The notes beneath the pieces are model-generated. The model ran no database searches. It saw only the letters and a program-made list of their open reading frames with translations, and was not told the origin of the DNA. A stretch of 64,000 bases of DNA. It comes from Inia geoffrensis (taxonomy: Eukaryota > Chordata > Mammalia > Artiodactyla > Iniidae). The DNA is taken from NCBI GenBank assembly GCA_036417435.1, contig JAZAQT010000229.1, positions 558,001 through 622,000 on the forward strand, in the 5' to 3' direction. The translations under genes and the position numbers were made by a program. Below are positions 52,036-64,000 of this stretch, piece after piece (the stretch's first letter is position 1; the number at the start of each line of letters is the position of its first letter).

Positions 52036-53769
52036 TCTTAAATAAGTCCTTCAGGGTTTGTGAGGAATCTTGGATTTACCACCTCTACATCCACAGCTGT
52101 GGGAGAGATAATGCTGGACACTGGGGCTGATACTATTGGTGAGGGAATGCAGACCCTTTGAGGTAATGGTGCATGGTTCCCATTGCACGGGTCCCAAGTC
52201 TCCACGTTTAAGGGATTTATCCTTCAGCTAAAATATGCATGGAAAACCCAGAATATGGTCCACGAAGTGACCAGGCAAAATTTTAAAACTCATCGCCATT
52301 TTCGCCCGCTGGTACTCGAGTTCGCCCTTCCAGATGCGATATTAACATTCTCCCCACTTGGAGAGTCAGTGCCTTTGACCTCTTGTTTGGCACAGTTTGC
52401 AATTTCTGTGGAAGATGAACAGGAATAAGGAGAACCAATGAGCGGCTAACTCGATGTGTTTGGACGGGCACATTGAACTCTGATTTCCCTACAGGAAGAA
52501 GAATTCACCAAAGGCTCAGCGGGCCATGCCGGAACGAGATTAGGGCCTGAAGCAATTTTTCGGGTTTTCGGTCAGCTCACAAGAAAGCGAGTTGAGAAAA
52601 GGAGATCTTTGGCACTGTAACTCACAATTCTGCAGAGTTCCAAATGACCCCTATCATCCAAAAATTTATTGAAGGAAGGCTGTGAAGAGGACTTGAACGC
52701 GACGCAGAATTGCAGAAAACAGATATCAGGCGGTAGATAAGAATTGCTCTGAAAGCGTAGGAAAAGAGGCAGCAGTTCGACAGTGATGCACTTGGCCAAA
52801 AAGGGCGTATGCGTTTTTTCCTGAATATATTCAGGAAAAAACGCATACGCCCTTTTTGGCCAACCAAGCAAGCCTGCAATGGAAATCCGCACTACAAGGA
52901 AGTCTCACTTCCCACGGATCCAAAGGGCCGTCCGAAAAAAGTGTAAAATCCAGAGAGGCAGGACAGGCCGTGGAGAACCGGCAGCCTTGTTATGCTGATG
53001 GGCGGGATGTAAGTTGCCAACAGCCACTCTGGAGAAGTGGATGGTGTTTCCTGGAACAAAGAAAAAACCAAGCTAGAGAGCCTAGGGCACTTCCAGTTAT
53101 GGTGCTATAGATTCGGAAAATTTAAATGAAAAAGACACAGCCACACCAAAGTTTGGGGCTGCTCTGTGTACGGAATCCTTGACTATGGCACAACTTTAAT
53201 CGCCCAGAAAGAGAAAAATGGATATAGAAGTTGTGGTACATCCCTACAATGGAATATCACTCAACAATGAAATCCATGGCAACACACCAGTAGCAGCATA
53301 ATGACAGGATTTAGTTATGATGATTCTAAGTGAAATAAGTCACACAGAAAAAGAAACATCATAAGATATCACTAATACCGGGAATGTAAACACGGCTACG
53401 TGTGAACTGCATTACAAAACACAACAGAGTCTCACATTTACAAAAGAAACTTATGCTTGCTTAAGGGGAAAGGAGAGTGGGGAGGCTGCATAAAACCAGA
53501 GGTTCACATTAGGACAGATACCATTCCATAAGCCAAATATATATTAGACAAGACCTACTCCTTGCTCAACGAAATGGACTCAACACCCCGTATTCAAAAC
53601 CTAGGAATATGGCTGACTATGAAGAAAATTAAAACCCATACATTTATAGGTCTCCATAAGAAAATCATTTGTGTACAGCACCATACACACAGCAGTGTCA
53701 ATAAGCTAAATCCCCTTATAAAAATAAATTTGAAAAACAAAACACAAGGACTGTGAAATAGAGAGAAAT
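52036..53769 (+). repeat. Satellite monomer 31 (alpha)
   Basis: Length 1,734 bp. Palindrome 52,792-52,863, perfect. L1 part 52,856-53,749. Matches monomer 27 only up to about 52,560. Confidence 0.95.
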
Positions 53770-55505
53770 TCTTATATAAGTCCTTCAGGGCTTGTGAGGA
53801 ATCTTGGATTTACCACCTCTACATCCACAGCTGGGGGAGAGATAAGGCTGGACACTTGGGGCTGATAGTATTGGTAAGGGAATGCAGACCCTTTGAGGTA
53901 ATGGTGCATGGTTCCCATTCCACGGGTCCCAAATCTCCACGTTTAAGGGATTTATCCTTCAGCTAAAATATGCATGGAAAACCCAGAATATGGTCCACGA
54001 AGTGATCAGGCATAATTTCTAAAACTCATCGCCATTTTCGCCCCCTGATACTCGAGTTCGCCGTTCCAGATGCGATATTAACATTCTCCCCACTTGGAGA
54101 GTCAGTGCCTTTGACCTCTTGTTTGGCACAGTTTGCAATTTCTGTGGAAGGTGAACAGGAATAAGGAGAACCAATGAGCGGCTAACTCGATGTGTTTGGA
54201 CGGGCACATTGAACTCTGATTTCCCTACAGGAAGAAGAATTCACCAAAGGCTCAGCGGGCCATGCCGGAACGAGATTAGGGCCTGAAGCAATTCTTCGGG
54301 TTTCCGGTCAGCTCACAAGAAAGCGAGTTGAGAAAAGGAGATTTTTGGCACTGTAACTCACAATCCTGCAGAGTTCCAAATGACCCCTATCATCCAAAAA
54401 TTTATTGAAGGAAGGCTGAGAAGAGGACTTGAACGCGACGCAGAATTGCAGAAAACAGATATCAGGGGGTACATAAGAATTGCTCTGAAAGCGTAGGAAA
54501 AGAGGCAGCAGTTCGACAGTGATGCACTTGGCCAAAAAGGGCGTATGCGTTTTTTCCTGAATATATTCAGGAAAAAACGCATACGCCCTTTTTGGCCAAC
54601 CAAGCAAGCCTGCAATGGAAATCCGCACTACAAGGAAGTCTCACTTCCCACGGATCCAAAGGGCCGTATGAAAAAAGTGTAAAATCCAGAGAGGCAGGAC
54701 AGGCCATGGAGAACCGGCAGCCTTGTTATGCTAATGGGCGGGATGTAAGTTGCCAACAGCCACTCTGGAGAAGTGGATGGTGTTTCCTGGAACAAAGAAA
54801 AAACCAAGCTAGAGAGCCTAGGGCACTTCCAATTATGGTGCTATAGATTCGGAAAATTTAAATGAAAAAGACACAGCCACACCAAAGTTTGGGGCTGCTC
54901 TGTGTACGGGATCCTTGACTATGGCACAACTTTAATAGCCCAGAAAGAGAAAAATGGATATAGAAGTTGTGGTACATCCCTACAATGGAATATCACTCAA
55001 CAATGAAATCCATGGCAACACACCAGTAGCAGCATAATGACAGGATTTAGTTATGATGATTCTAAGTGAAATAAGTCACACAGAAAAAGAAACATCATAA
55101 GATATCACTAATACCGGGAATGTAAACACGGCTACGTGTGAACTGCATTACAAAACACAACAGAGTCTCACATTTACAAAAGAAACTTATGCTTGCTTAA
55201 GGGGAAAGGAGAGTGGGGAGGCTGCATAAAACCAGAGGTTCACATTAGGACAGATACCATTCCATAAGCCAAATATATATTAGACAAGACCTACTCCTTG
55301 CTCAACGAAATGGACTCAACACCCCGTATTCAAAACCTAGGAATATGCCTGACTATGAAGAAAATTAAAACCCATACATTTATAGGTCTCCATAAGAAAA
55401 TCATTTGTGTACAGCACCATACACACAGCAGTGTCAATAAGCTAAATCCCCTTATAAAAATAAATTTGAAAAACAAAACACAAGGACTGTGAAATAGAGA
55501 GAAAT
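53770..55505 (+). repeat. Satellite monomer 32 (beta)
   Basis: Length 1,736 bp. Palindrome 54,528-54,599, perfect. L1 part 54,592-55,485. First copy with CTTATATAAGTCC. Confidence 0.95.
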
Positions 55506-57241
55506 TCTTATATAAGTCCTTCAGGGCTTGTGAGGAATCTTGGATTTACCACCTCTACATCCACAGCTGGGGGAGAGATAAGGCTGGACACTTGGGGCTT
55601 ATAGTATTGGTGAGGGAATGCAGACCCTTTGAGGTAATGGTGCATGGTTCCCATTCCACGGGTCCCAAATCTCCACGTTTAAGGGATTTATCCTTCAGCT
55701 AAAATATGCATGGAAAACCCAGAATATGGTCCACGAAGTGATCAGGCATAATTTCTAAAACTCATCGCCATTTTCGCCCCCTGATACTCGAGTTCGCCGT
55801 TCCAGATGCGATATTAACATTCTCCCCACTTGGAGAGTCAGTGCCTTTGACCTCTTGTTTGGCACAGTTTGCAATTTCTGTGGAAGATGAACAGGAATAA
55901 GGAGAATGAATGAGCGGCTAACTCGATGTGTTTGGACGGGCACATTGAACTCTGATTTCCCTACAGGAAGAAGAATTCACCAAAGGCTCAGCGGGCCATG
56001 CCGGAACGAGATTCGGGCCTGAAGCAATTCTTCAGGTTTTCGGTCAGCTCACAAGAAAGCGAGTTGAGAAAAGGAGATCTTTGGCACTGTAACTCACAAT
56101 CCTGCAGAGTTCCAAATGACCCCTATCATCCAAAAATTTATTGAAGGAAGGCTGTGAAGAGGACTTGAACGCGACGCAGAATTGCAGAAAACAGATATCA
56201 GGGGGTAGATAAGAATTGCTCTGAAAGCGTAGGAAAAGAGGCAGCAGTTCGACAGTGATGCACTTGGCCAAAAAGGGCGTATGCGTTTTTTCCTGAATAT
56301 ATTCAGGAAAAAAGGCATACGCCCTTTTTGGCCAACCAAGCAAGCCTGCAATGGAAATCCGCACTACAAGGAAGTCTCACTTCCCACGGATCCAAAGGGC
56401 CGTCCGAAAAAAGTGTAAAATCCAGAGAGGCAGGACAGGCCGTGGAGAACCGGCAGCCTTGTTATGCTGATGGGCGGGATGTAAATTGCCAACAGCCACT
56501 CTGGAGAAGTGGATGGTGTTTCCTGGAACAAAGAAAAAACCAAGCTAGAGAGCCTAGGGCACTTCCACTTATGGTGCTATAGATTCGGAAAATTTAAATG
56601 AAAAAGACACATCCACACCAAAGTTTGGGGCTGCTCTGTGTACGGGATCCTTGACTATGGCACAACTTTAATAGCCCAGAAAGAGAAAAATGGATATAGA
56701 AGTTGTGGTACATCCCTACAATGGAATATCACTCAACAATGAAATCCATGGCAACACACCAGTAGCAGCATAATGACAGGATTTAGTTATGATGATTCTA
56801 AGTGAAATAAGTCACACAGAAAAAGAAACATCATAAGATATCACTAATACCGGGAATGTAAACACGGCTACGTGTGAACTGCATTACAAAACACAACAGA
56901 GTCTCACATTTACAAAAGAAACTTATGCTTGCTTAAGGGGAAAGGAGAGTGGGGAGGCTGCATAAAACCAGAGGTTCACATTAGGACAGATACCATTCCA
57001 TAAGCCAAATATATATTAGACAAGACCTACTCCTTGCTCAACGAAATGGACTCAACACCCCGTATTCAAAACCTAGGAATATGCCTGACTATGAAGAAAA
57101 TTAAAACCCATACATTTATAGGTCTCCGTAAGAAAATCATTTGTGTACAGCACCATACACACAGCAGTGTCAATAAGCTAAATCCCCTTATAAAAATAAA
57201 TTTGAAAAACAAAACACAAGGACTGTGAAATAGAGAGAAAT
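55506..57241 (+). repeat. Satellite monomer 33 (beta)
   Basis: Length 1,736 bp. Palindrome 56,264-56,335 with one mismatch. L1 part 56,328-57,221, with GACACATCCAC and GTCTCCGTAAG. Confidence 0.95.
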
Positions 57242-58977
57242 TCTTATATAAGTCCTTCAGGGCTTGTGAGGAATCTTGGATTTACCACCTCTACATCCAC
57301 AGCTGGGGGAGAGATAAGGCTGGACACTTGGGGCTGATAGTATTGGTGAGGGAATGCAGACCCTTTGAGGTAATGATGCATGGTTCCCATTCCACGGGTC
57401 CCAAATCTCCACGTTTAAGGGATTTATCCTTCAGCTAAAATATGCATGGAAAACCAAGAATATGGTCCACGAAGTGATCAGGCATAATTTCTAAAACTTA
57501 TCGCCATTTTCGCCCCCTGATACTCGAGTTCGCCGTTCCAGATGCGATATTAACATTCTCCCCACTTGGAGAGTCAGTGCCTTTGACCTCTTGTTTGGCA
57601 CAGTTTGCAATTTCTGTGGAAGATGAACAGGAATAAGGAGAACCAATGAGCGGCTAACTCGATGTGTTTGGACGGGCACATTGAACTCTGATTTCCCTAC
57701 AGGAAGAAGAATTCACCAAAGGCTCAGCGGGCCATGCCGGAACGAGATAAGGGCCTGAAGCAATTCTTCGGGTTTTCGGTCAGCTCACAAGAAAGCGAGT
57801 TGAGAAAAGGAGATCTTTGGCACTGTAACTCACAATCCTGCAGAGTTCCAAATGACCCCTATCATCCAAAAATTTATTAAAGGAAGGCTGTGAAGAGGAC
57901 TTGAACGCGACGCAGAATTGCAGAAAACAGATATCAGGGGGTAGATAAGAATTGCTCTGAAAGCGTAGGAAAAGAGGCAGCAGTTCGACAGTGATGCACT
58001 TGGCCAAAAAGGGCGTATGCGTTGTTTCCTGAATATATTCAGGAAAAAACGCATACGCCCTCTTTGGCCAACCAAGCAAGCCTGCAATGGAAATCCGCAC
58101 TACAAGGAAGTCTCACTTCCCACGGATCCAAAGGGCCGTCCGAAAAAAGTGTAAAATCCAGAGAGGCAGGACAGGCCGTGGAGAACCGGCAGCCTTGTTA
58201 TGCTGATGGGCGGGATGTAAGTTGCCAACAGCCACTCTGGAGAAGTGGATGGTGTTTCCTGGAACAAAGAAAAAACCAAGCTAGAGAGCCTAGGGCACTT
58301 CCACTTATGGTGCTATAGATTCGGAAAATTTAAATGAAAAAGACACAGCCACACCAAAGTTTGGGGCTGCTCTGTGTACGGGATCCTTGACTATGGCACA
58401 ACTTTAATAGCCCAGAAAGAGAAAAATGGATATAGAAGTTGTGGTACATCCCTACAATGGAATATCACTCAACAATGAAATCCATGGCAACACACCAGTA
58501 GCAGCATAATGACAGGATTTAGTTATGATGATTCTAAGTGAAATAAGTCACACAGAAAAAGAAACATCATAAGATATCACTAATACCGGGAATGTAAACA
58601 CGGCTACGTGTGAACTGCATTACAAAACACAACAGAGTCTCACATTTACAAAAGAAACTTATGCTTGCTTAAGGGGAAAGGAGAGTGGGGAGGCTGCATA
58701 AAACCAGAGGTTCACATTAGGACAGATACCATTCCATAAGCCAAATATATATTAGACAAGACCTACTCCTTGCTCAACGAAATGGACTCAACACCCCGTA
58801 TTCAAAACCTAGGAATATGCCTGACTATGAAGAAAATTAAAACCCATACATTTATAGGTCTCCATAAGAAAATCATTTGTGTACAGCACCATACACACAG
58901 CAGTGTCAATAAGCTAAATCCCCTTATAAAAATAAATTTGAAAAACAAAACACAAGGACTGTGAAATAGAGAGAAAT
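57242..58977 (+). repeat. Satellite monomer 34 (beta)
   Basis: Length 1,736 bp. Palindrome 58,000-58,071 with two mismatches (GTTGTTTCC; CCCTCTTTGG). L1 part 58,064-58,957. Confidence 0.95.
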
Positions 58978-60713
58978 TCTTATATAAGTCCTTCAGGGCT
59001 TGTGAGGAATCTTGGATTTACCACCTCTACATCCACAGCTGGGGGAGAGATAAGGCTGGACACTTGGGGCTTATAGTATTGGTGAGGGAATGCAGACCCT
59101 TTGAGGTAATGGTGCATGGTTCCCATTCCACGGGTCCCAAATCTCCACGTTTAAGGGATTTATCCTTCAGCTAAAATATGCATGGAAAACCCAGAATATG
59201 GTCCACGAAGTGATCAGGCATAATTTCTAAAACTCATCGCCATTTTCGCCCCCTGATACTCGAGTTCGCCGTTCCAGATGCGATATTAACATTCTCCCCA
59301 CTTGGAGAGTCAGTGCCTTTGACCTCTTGTTTGGCACAGTTTGCAATTTCTGTGGAAGATGAACAGGAATAAGGAGAACGAATGAGCGGCTAACTCGATG
59401 TGTTTGGACGGGCACATTGAACTCTGATTTCCCTACAGGAAGAAGAATTCACCAATGGCTCAGCGGGCCATGCCGGAACGAGATTAGGGCCTGAAGCAAT
59501 TCTTCAGGTTTTCGGTCAGCTCACAAGAAAGCGAGTTGAGAAAAGGAGATCTTTGGCACTGTAACTCACAATCCTGCAGAGTTCCAAATGACCCCTATCA
59601 TCCAAAAATTTATTGAAGGAAGGCTGTGAAGAGGACTTGAACGCGACGCAGAATTGCAGAAAACAGATATCAGGGGGTAGATAAGAATTGCTCTGAAAGC
59701 GTAGGAAAAGAGGCAGCAGTTCGACAGTGATGCACTTGGCCAAAAAGGGCGTATGCGTTTTTTCCTGAATATATTCAGGAAAAAAGGCATACGCCCTTTT
59801 TGGCCAACCAAGCAAGCCTGCAATGGAAATCCGCACTACAAGGAAGTCTCACTTCCCACGGATCCAAAGGGCCGTCCGAAAAAAGTGTAAAATCCAGAGA
59901 GGCAGGACAGGCCGTGGAGAACCGGCAGCCTTGTTATGCTGATGGGCGGGATGTAAATTGCCAACAGCCACTCTGGAGAAGTGGATGGTGTTTCCTGGAA
60001 CAAAGAAAAAACCAAGCTAGAGAGCCTAGGGCACTTCCACTTATGGTGCTATAGATTCGGAAAATTTAAATGAAAAAGACACATCCACACCAAAGTTTGG
60101 GGCTGCTCTGTGTACGGGATCCTTGACTATGGCACAACTTTAATAGCCCAGAAAGAGAAAAATGGATATAGAAGTTGTGGTACATCCCTACAATGGAATA
60201 TCACTCAACAATGAAATCCATGGCAACACACCAGTAGCAGCATAATGACAGGATTTAGTTATGATGATTCTAAGTGAAATAAGTCACACAGAAAAAGAAA
60301 CATCATAAGATATCACTAATACCGGGAATGTAAACACGGCTACGTGTGAACTGCATTACAAAACACAACAGAGTCTCACATTTACAAAAGAAACTTATGC
60401 TTGCTTAAGGGGAAAGGAGAGTGGGGAGGCTGCATAAAACCAGAGGTTCACATTAGGACAGATACCATTCCATAAGCCAAATATATATTAGACAAGACCT
60501 ACTCCTTGCTCAACGAAATGGACTCAACACCCCGTATTCAAAACCTAGGAATATGCCTGACTATGAAGAAAATTAAAACCCATACATTTATAGGTCTCCG
60601 TAAGAAAATCATTTGTGTACAGCACCATACACACAGCAGTGTCAATAAGCTAAATCCCCTTATAAAAATAAATTTGAAAAACAAAACACAAGGACTGTGA
60701 AATAGAGAGAAAT
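58978..60713 (+). repeat. Satellite monomer 35 (beta)
   Basis: Length 1,736 bp. Palindrome 59,736-59,807 with one mismatch. L1 part 59,800-60,693. Counterpart of monomer 33. Confidence 0.95.
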
Positions 60714-62449
60714 TCTTATATAAGTCCTTCAGGGCTTGTGAGGAATCTTGGATTTACCACCTCTACATCCACAGCTGGGGGAGAGATAAGGCTGGACACT
60801 TGGGGCTGATAGTATTGGTGAGGGAATGCAGACCCTTTGAGGTAATGATGCATGGTTCCCATTCCACGGGTCCCAAATCTCCACGTTTAAGGGATTTATC
60901 CTTCAGCTAAAATATGCATGGAAAACCCAGAATATGGTCCACGAAGTGATCAGGCATAATTTCTAAAACTCATCGCCATTTTCGCCCCCTGATACTCGAG
61001 TTCGCCGTTCCAGATGCGATATTAACATTCTCCCCACTTGGAGAGTCAGTGCCTTTGACCTCTTGTTTGGCACAGTTTGCAATTTCTGTGGAAGATGAAC
61101 AGGAATAAGGAGAACCAATGAGCGGCTAACTCGATGTGTTTGGACGGGCACATTGAACTCTGATTTCCCTACAGGAAGAAGAATTCACCAAAGGCTCAGC
61201 GGGCCATGCCGGAACGAGATAAGGGCCTGAAGCAATTCTTCGGGTTTTCGGTCAGCTCACAAGAAAGCGAGTTGAGAAAAGGAGATCTTTGGCACTGTAA
61301 CTCACAATCCTGCAGAGTTCCAAATGACCCCTATCATCCAAAAATTTATTGAAGGAAGGCTGTGAAGAGGACTTGAACGCGACGCAGAATTGCAGAAAAC
61401 AGATATCAGGGGGTAGATAAGAATTGCTCTGAAAGCGTAGGAAAAGAGGCAGCAGTTCGACAGTGATGCACTTGGCCAAAAAGGGCGTATGCGTTGTTTC
61501 CTGAATATATTCAGGAAAAAACGCATACGCCCTCTTTGGCCAACCAAGCAAGCCTGCAATGGAAATCCGCACTACAAGGAAGTCTCACTTCCCACGGATC
61601 CAAAGGGCCGTCCGAAAAAAGTGTAAAATCCAGAGAGGAAGGACAGGCCGTGGAGAACCGGCAGCCTTGTTATGCTGATGGGCGGGATGTAAGTTGCCAA
61701 CAGCCACTCTGGAGAAGTGGATGGTGTTTCCTGGAACAAAGAAAAAACCAAGCTAGCGAGCCTAGGGCACTTCCACTTATGGTGCTATAGATTCGGAAAA
61801 TTTAAATGAAAAAGACACAGCCACACCAAAGTTTGGGGCTGCTCTGTGTACGGGATCCTTGACTATGGCACAACTTTAATAGCCCAGAAAGAGAAAAATG
61901 GATATAGAAGTTGTGGTATATCCCTACAATGGAATATCACTCAACAATGAAATCCATGGCAACACACCAGTAGCAGCATAATGACAGGATTTAGTTATGA
62001 TGATTCTAAGTGAAATAAGTCACACAGAAAAAGAAACATCATAAGATATCACTAATACCGGGAATGTAAACACGGCTACGTGTGAACTGCATTACAAAAC
62101 ACAACAGAGTCTCACATTTACAAAAGAAACTTATGCTTGCTTAAGGGGAAAGGAGAGTGGGGAGGCTGCATAAAACCAGAGGTTCACATTAGGACAGATA
62201 CCATTCCATAAGCCAAATATATATTAGACAAGACCTACTCCTTGCTCAACGAAATGGACTCAACACCCCGTATTCAAAACCTAGGAATATGCCTGACTAT
62301 GAAGAAAATTAAAACCCTTACATTTATAGGTCTCCGTAAGAAAATCATTTGTGTACAGCACCATACACACAGCAGTGTCAATAAGCTAAATCCCCTTATA
62401 AAAATAAATTTGAAAAACAAAACACAAGGACTGTGAAATAGAGAGAAAT
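60714..62449 (+). repeat. Satellite monomer 36 (beta)
   Basis: Length 1,736 bp. Palindrome 61,472-61,543 with two mismatches. L1 part 61,536-62,429. Counterpart of monomer 34, but with GTGGTATATCC shared with monomer 37. Confidence 0.95.
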
Positions 62450-64000
62450 TCTTATATAAGTCCTTCAGGGCTTGTGAGGAATCTTGGATTTACCACCTCT
62501 ACATCCACAGCTGGGGGAGAGATAAGGCTGGACACTTGGGGCTGATAGTATTGGTGAGGGAATGCAGACCCTTTGAGGTAATGGTGCATGGTTCCCATTC
62601 CACGGGTCCCAAATCTCCACGTTTAAGGGATTTATCCTTCAGCTAAAATATGCATGGAAAACCCAGAATATGGTCCACGAAGTGATCAGGCATAATTTCT
62701 AAAACTCATCGCCATTTTCGCCCCCTGATACTCGAGTTCGCCGTTCCAGATGCGATATTAACATTCTCCCCACTTGGAGAGTCAGTGCCTTTGACCTCTT
62801 GTTTGGCACAGTTTGCAATTTCTGTGGAAGATGAACAGGAATAAGGAGAACCAATGAGCGGCTAACTCGATGTGTTTGGACGGGCACATTGAACTCTGAT
62901 TTCCCTACAGGAAGAAGAATTCACCAAAGGCTCAGCGGGCCATGCCGGAACGAGATTAGGGCCTGAAGCAATTCTTCGGGTTTTCGGTCAGCTCACAAGA
63001 AAGCGAGTTGAGAAAAGGAGATCTTTGGCACTGTAACTCACAATCCTGCAGAGTTCCAAATGACCCCTATCATCCAAAAATTTATTGAAGGAAGGCTGTG
63101 AAGAGGACTTGAACGCGACGCAGAATTGCAGAAAACAGATATCAGGGGGTAGATAAGAATTGCTCTGAAAGCGTAGGAAAAGAGGCAGCAGTTCGACAGT
63201 GATGCACTTGGCCAAAAAGGGCGTATGCATTGTTTCCTGAATATATTCAGGAAAAAACGCATACGCCCTCTTTGGCCAACCAAGCAAGCCTGCAATGGAA
63301 ATCCGCACTACAAGGAAGTCTCACTTCCCACGGATCCAAAGGGCCGTCCGAAAAAAGTGTAAAATCCAGAGAGGCAGGACAGGCCGTGGAGAACCGGCAG
63401 CCTTGTTATGCTGATGGGCGGGATGTAAGTTGCCAACAGCCACTCTGGAGAAGTGGATGGTGTTTCCTGGAACAAAGAAAAAACCAAGCTAGAGAGCCTA
63501 GGGCACTTCCACTTATGGTGCTATAGATTCGGAAAATTTAAATGAAAAAGACACAGCCACACCAAAGTTTGGGGCTGCTCTGTGTACGGGATCCTTGACT
63601 ATGGCACAACTTTAATAGCCCAGAAAGAGAAAAATGGATATAGAAGTTGTGGTATATCCCTACAATGGAATATCACTCAACAATGAAATCCATGGCAACA
63701 CACCAGTAGCAGCATAATGACAGGATTTAGTTATGATGATTCTAAGTGAAATAAGTCACACAGAAAAAGAAACATCATAAGATATCACTAATACCGGGAA
63801 TGTAAACACGGCTACGTGTGAACTGCATTACAAAACACAACAGAGTCTCACATTTACAAAAGAAACTTATGCTTGCTTAAGGGGAAAGGAGAGTGGGGAG
63901 GCTGCATAAAACCAGAGGTTCACATTAGGACAGATACCATTCCATAAGCCAAATATATATTAGACAAGACCTACTCCTTGCTCAACGAAATGGACTCAAC
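62450..64000 (+). repeat. Satellite monomer 37 (beta, cut by window edge)
   Basis: 1,551 bp are present. Palindrome 63,208-63,279 with three mismatches (ATGCATTGTTTCC; CCCTCTTTGG). L1 part from 63,272 to the edge. The array clearly continues past the window. Confidence 0.93.

Larger units (their letters stand above)
45998..52560 (+). repeat. Block D tetramer, copy 2 (incomplete)
   Basis: Monomers 28-31 repeat monomers 24-27. The match ends near 52,560, inside monomer 31, where TTCGGGTTTTCGG replaces TTCGGGTTTGCGG. The copy is therefore a little short of a full tetramer. Confidence 0.85.
1..64000 (+). repeat. Tandem satellite array, ~1,735-bp monomer, 37 copies
   Basis: The same ~1.735-kb sequence repeats head to tail from edge to edge; landmarks such as the palindrome, the GAATTC site and the TTGCTCAAC motif recur every 1,734-1,736 bp. 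Monomers here are phased on TCTTAAATAAG. No copy is inverted and no foreign sequence interrupts the array. About half of each monomer is a decayed L1 3' end. Length and L1 content match what I recall of the common cetacean satellite, so the likely setting is whale constitutive heterochromatin. The tandem structure is directly visible; the cetacean assignment is inference, and another cetartiodactyl satellite is the main alternative. No gene is supported anywhere in the window. Confidence 0.98.
52561..64000 (+). repeat. Block E: beta-only region with a 3,472-bp dimer repeat
   Basis: All monomers from 32 on are beta type, 1,736 bp long, and share CTTATATAAGTCC where other blocks read CTTAAATAAGTCC. 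Monomers 33-34 and 35-36 form a dimer repeat: GGGGCTTATAG in 33 and 35, GTAATGATGCATGG in 34 and 36. Monomer 37 most resembles monomer 36 in its right half. Confidence 0.88.

Noticed and set aside
1..64000. CENP-B box (TTCGNNNNANNCGGG)
   Set aside because: I checked the TTCG and CCCG sites of the monomer on both strands and found none that fits the core pattern.
1..64000. CRISPR-like array because of regular repeats
   Set aside because: The repeat unit is 1.7 kb with no unique spacers; this is a eukaryotic satellite.

Overview
The whole 64 kb window is one uninterrupted head-to-tail array of a satellite monomer of about 1,735 bp (1,734-1,736 bp). It holds 36 complete copies and one copy cut by the right edge, all in the same orientation. 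I see no single-copy flank, protein-coding gene, tRNA, rRNA, CRISPR array or non-satellite insertion. Short open frames (up to 149 codons) recur at the satellite period and are by-products of the repeat.

Each monomer has three parts. (1) A left part of about 750 bp that I do not recognise. (2) A 72-bp loopless palindrome with 36-bp arms, perfect in 16 of 37 copies. (3) A right part of about 890 bp that is a decayed, sense-oriented fragment of a LINE-1 3' end. It shows the end of ORF2 (a QPLWRSGWCFLEQ-like stretch, then EKDTATPKF-AAL, then WYI-TMEY) followed by the L1 3' UTR and an A-rich tail with AATAAA. Known mammalian L1 3' ends run in the same order. A satellite of about 1.7 kb with L1 sequence in its monomer fits what I recall of the 'common cetacean satellite' (about 1.7 kb in most whales, about 1.58 kb in delphinoids; Arnason and colleagues; L1 origin noted by Kapitonov, Holmquist and Jurka). 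I therefore infer whale constitutive heterochromatin. The L1 content is read from the sequence; the species call is inference.

Monomers fall into two types by a marker about 235 bp in: alpha (GTGACCAGG...AAAATTTT) and beta (GTGATCAGG...ATAATTTCT). Their order defines higher-order blocks. Block A (1 to about 5.98 kb) has diverged alpha monomers. Block B (about 6.0-20.8 kb) is an alpha/beta dimer repeat of 3,470 bp with nearly identical copies. Block C (about 20.7-38.2 kb) is a 6,939-bp tetramer (alpha-beta-alpha-beta) present twice, followed by an extra dimer. Block D (about 39.1-52.6 kb) is a 6,936-bp tetramer (alpha-beta-beta-alpha) present about twice. Block E (about 52.6 kb to the end) is all beta, with a 3,472-bp dimer repeat. 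Several switch points between monomer variants fall on or just 3' of the palindrome, which suggests, but does not prove, that it promotes unequal exchange.
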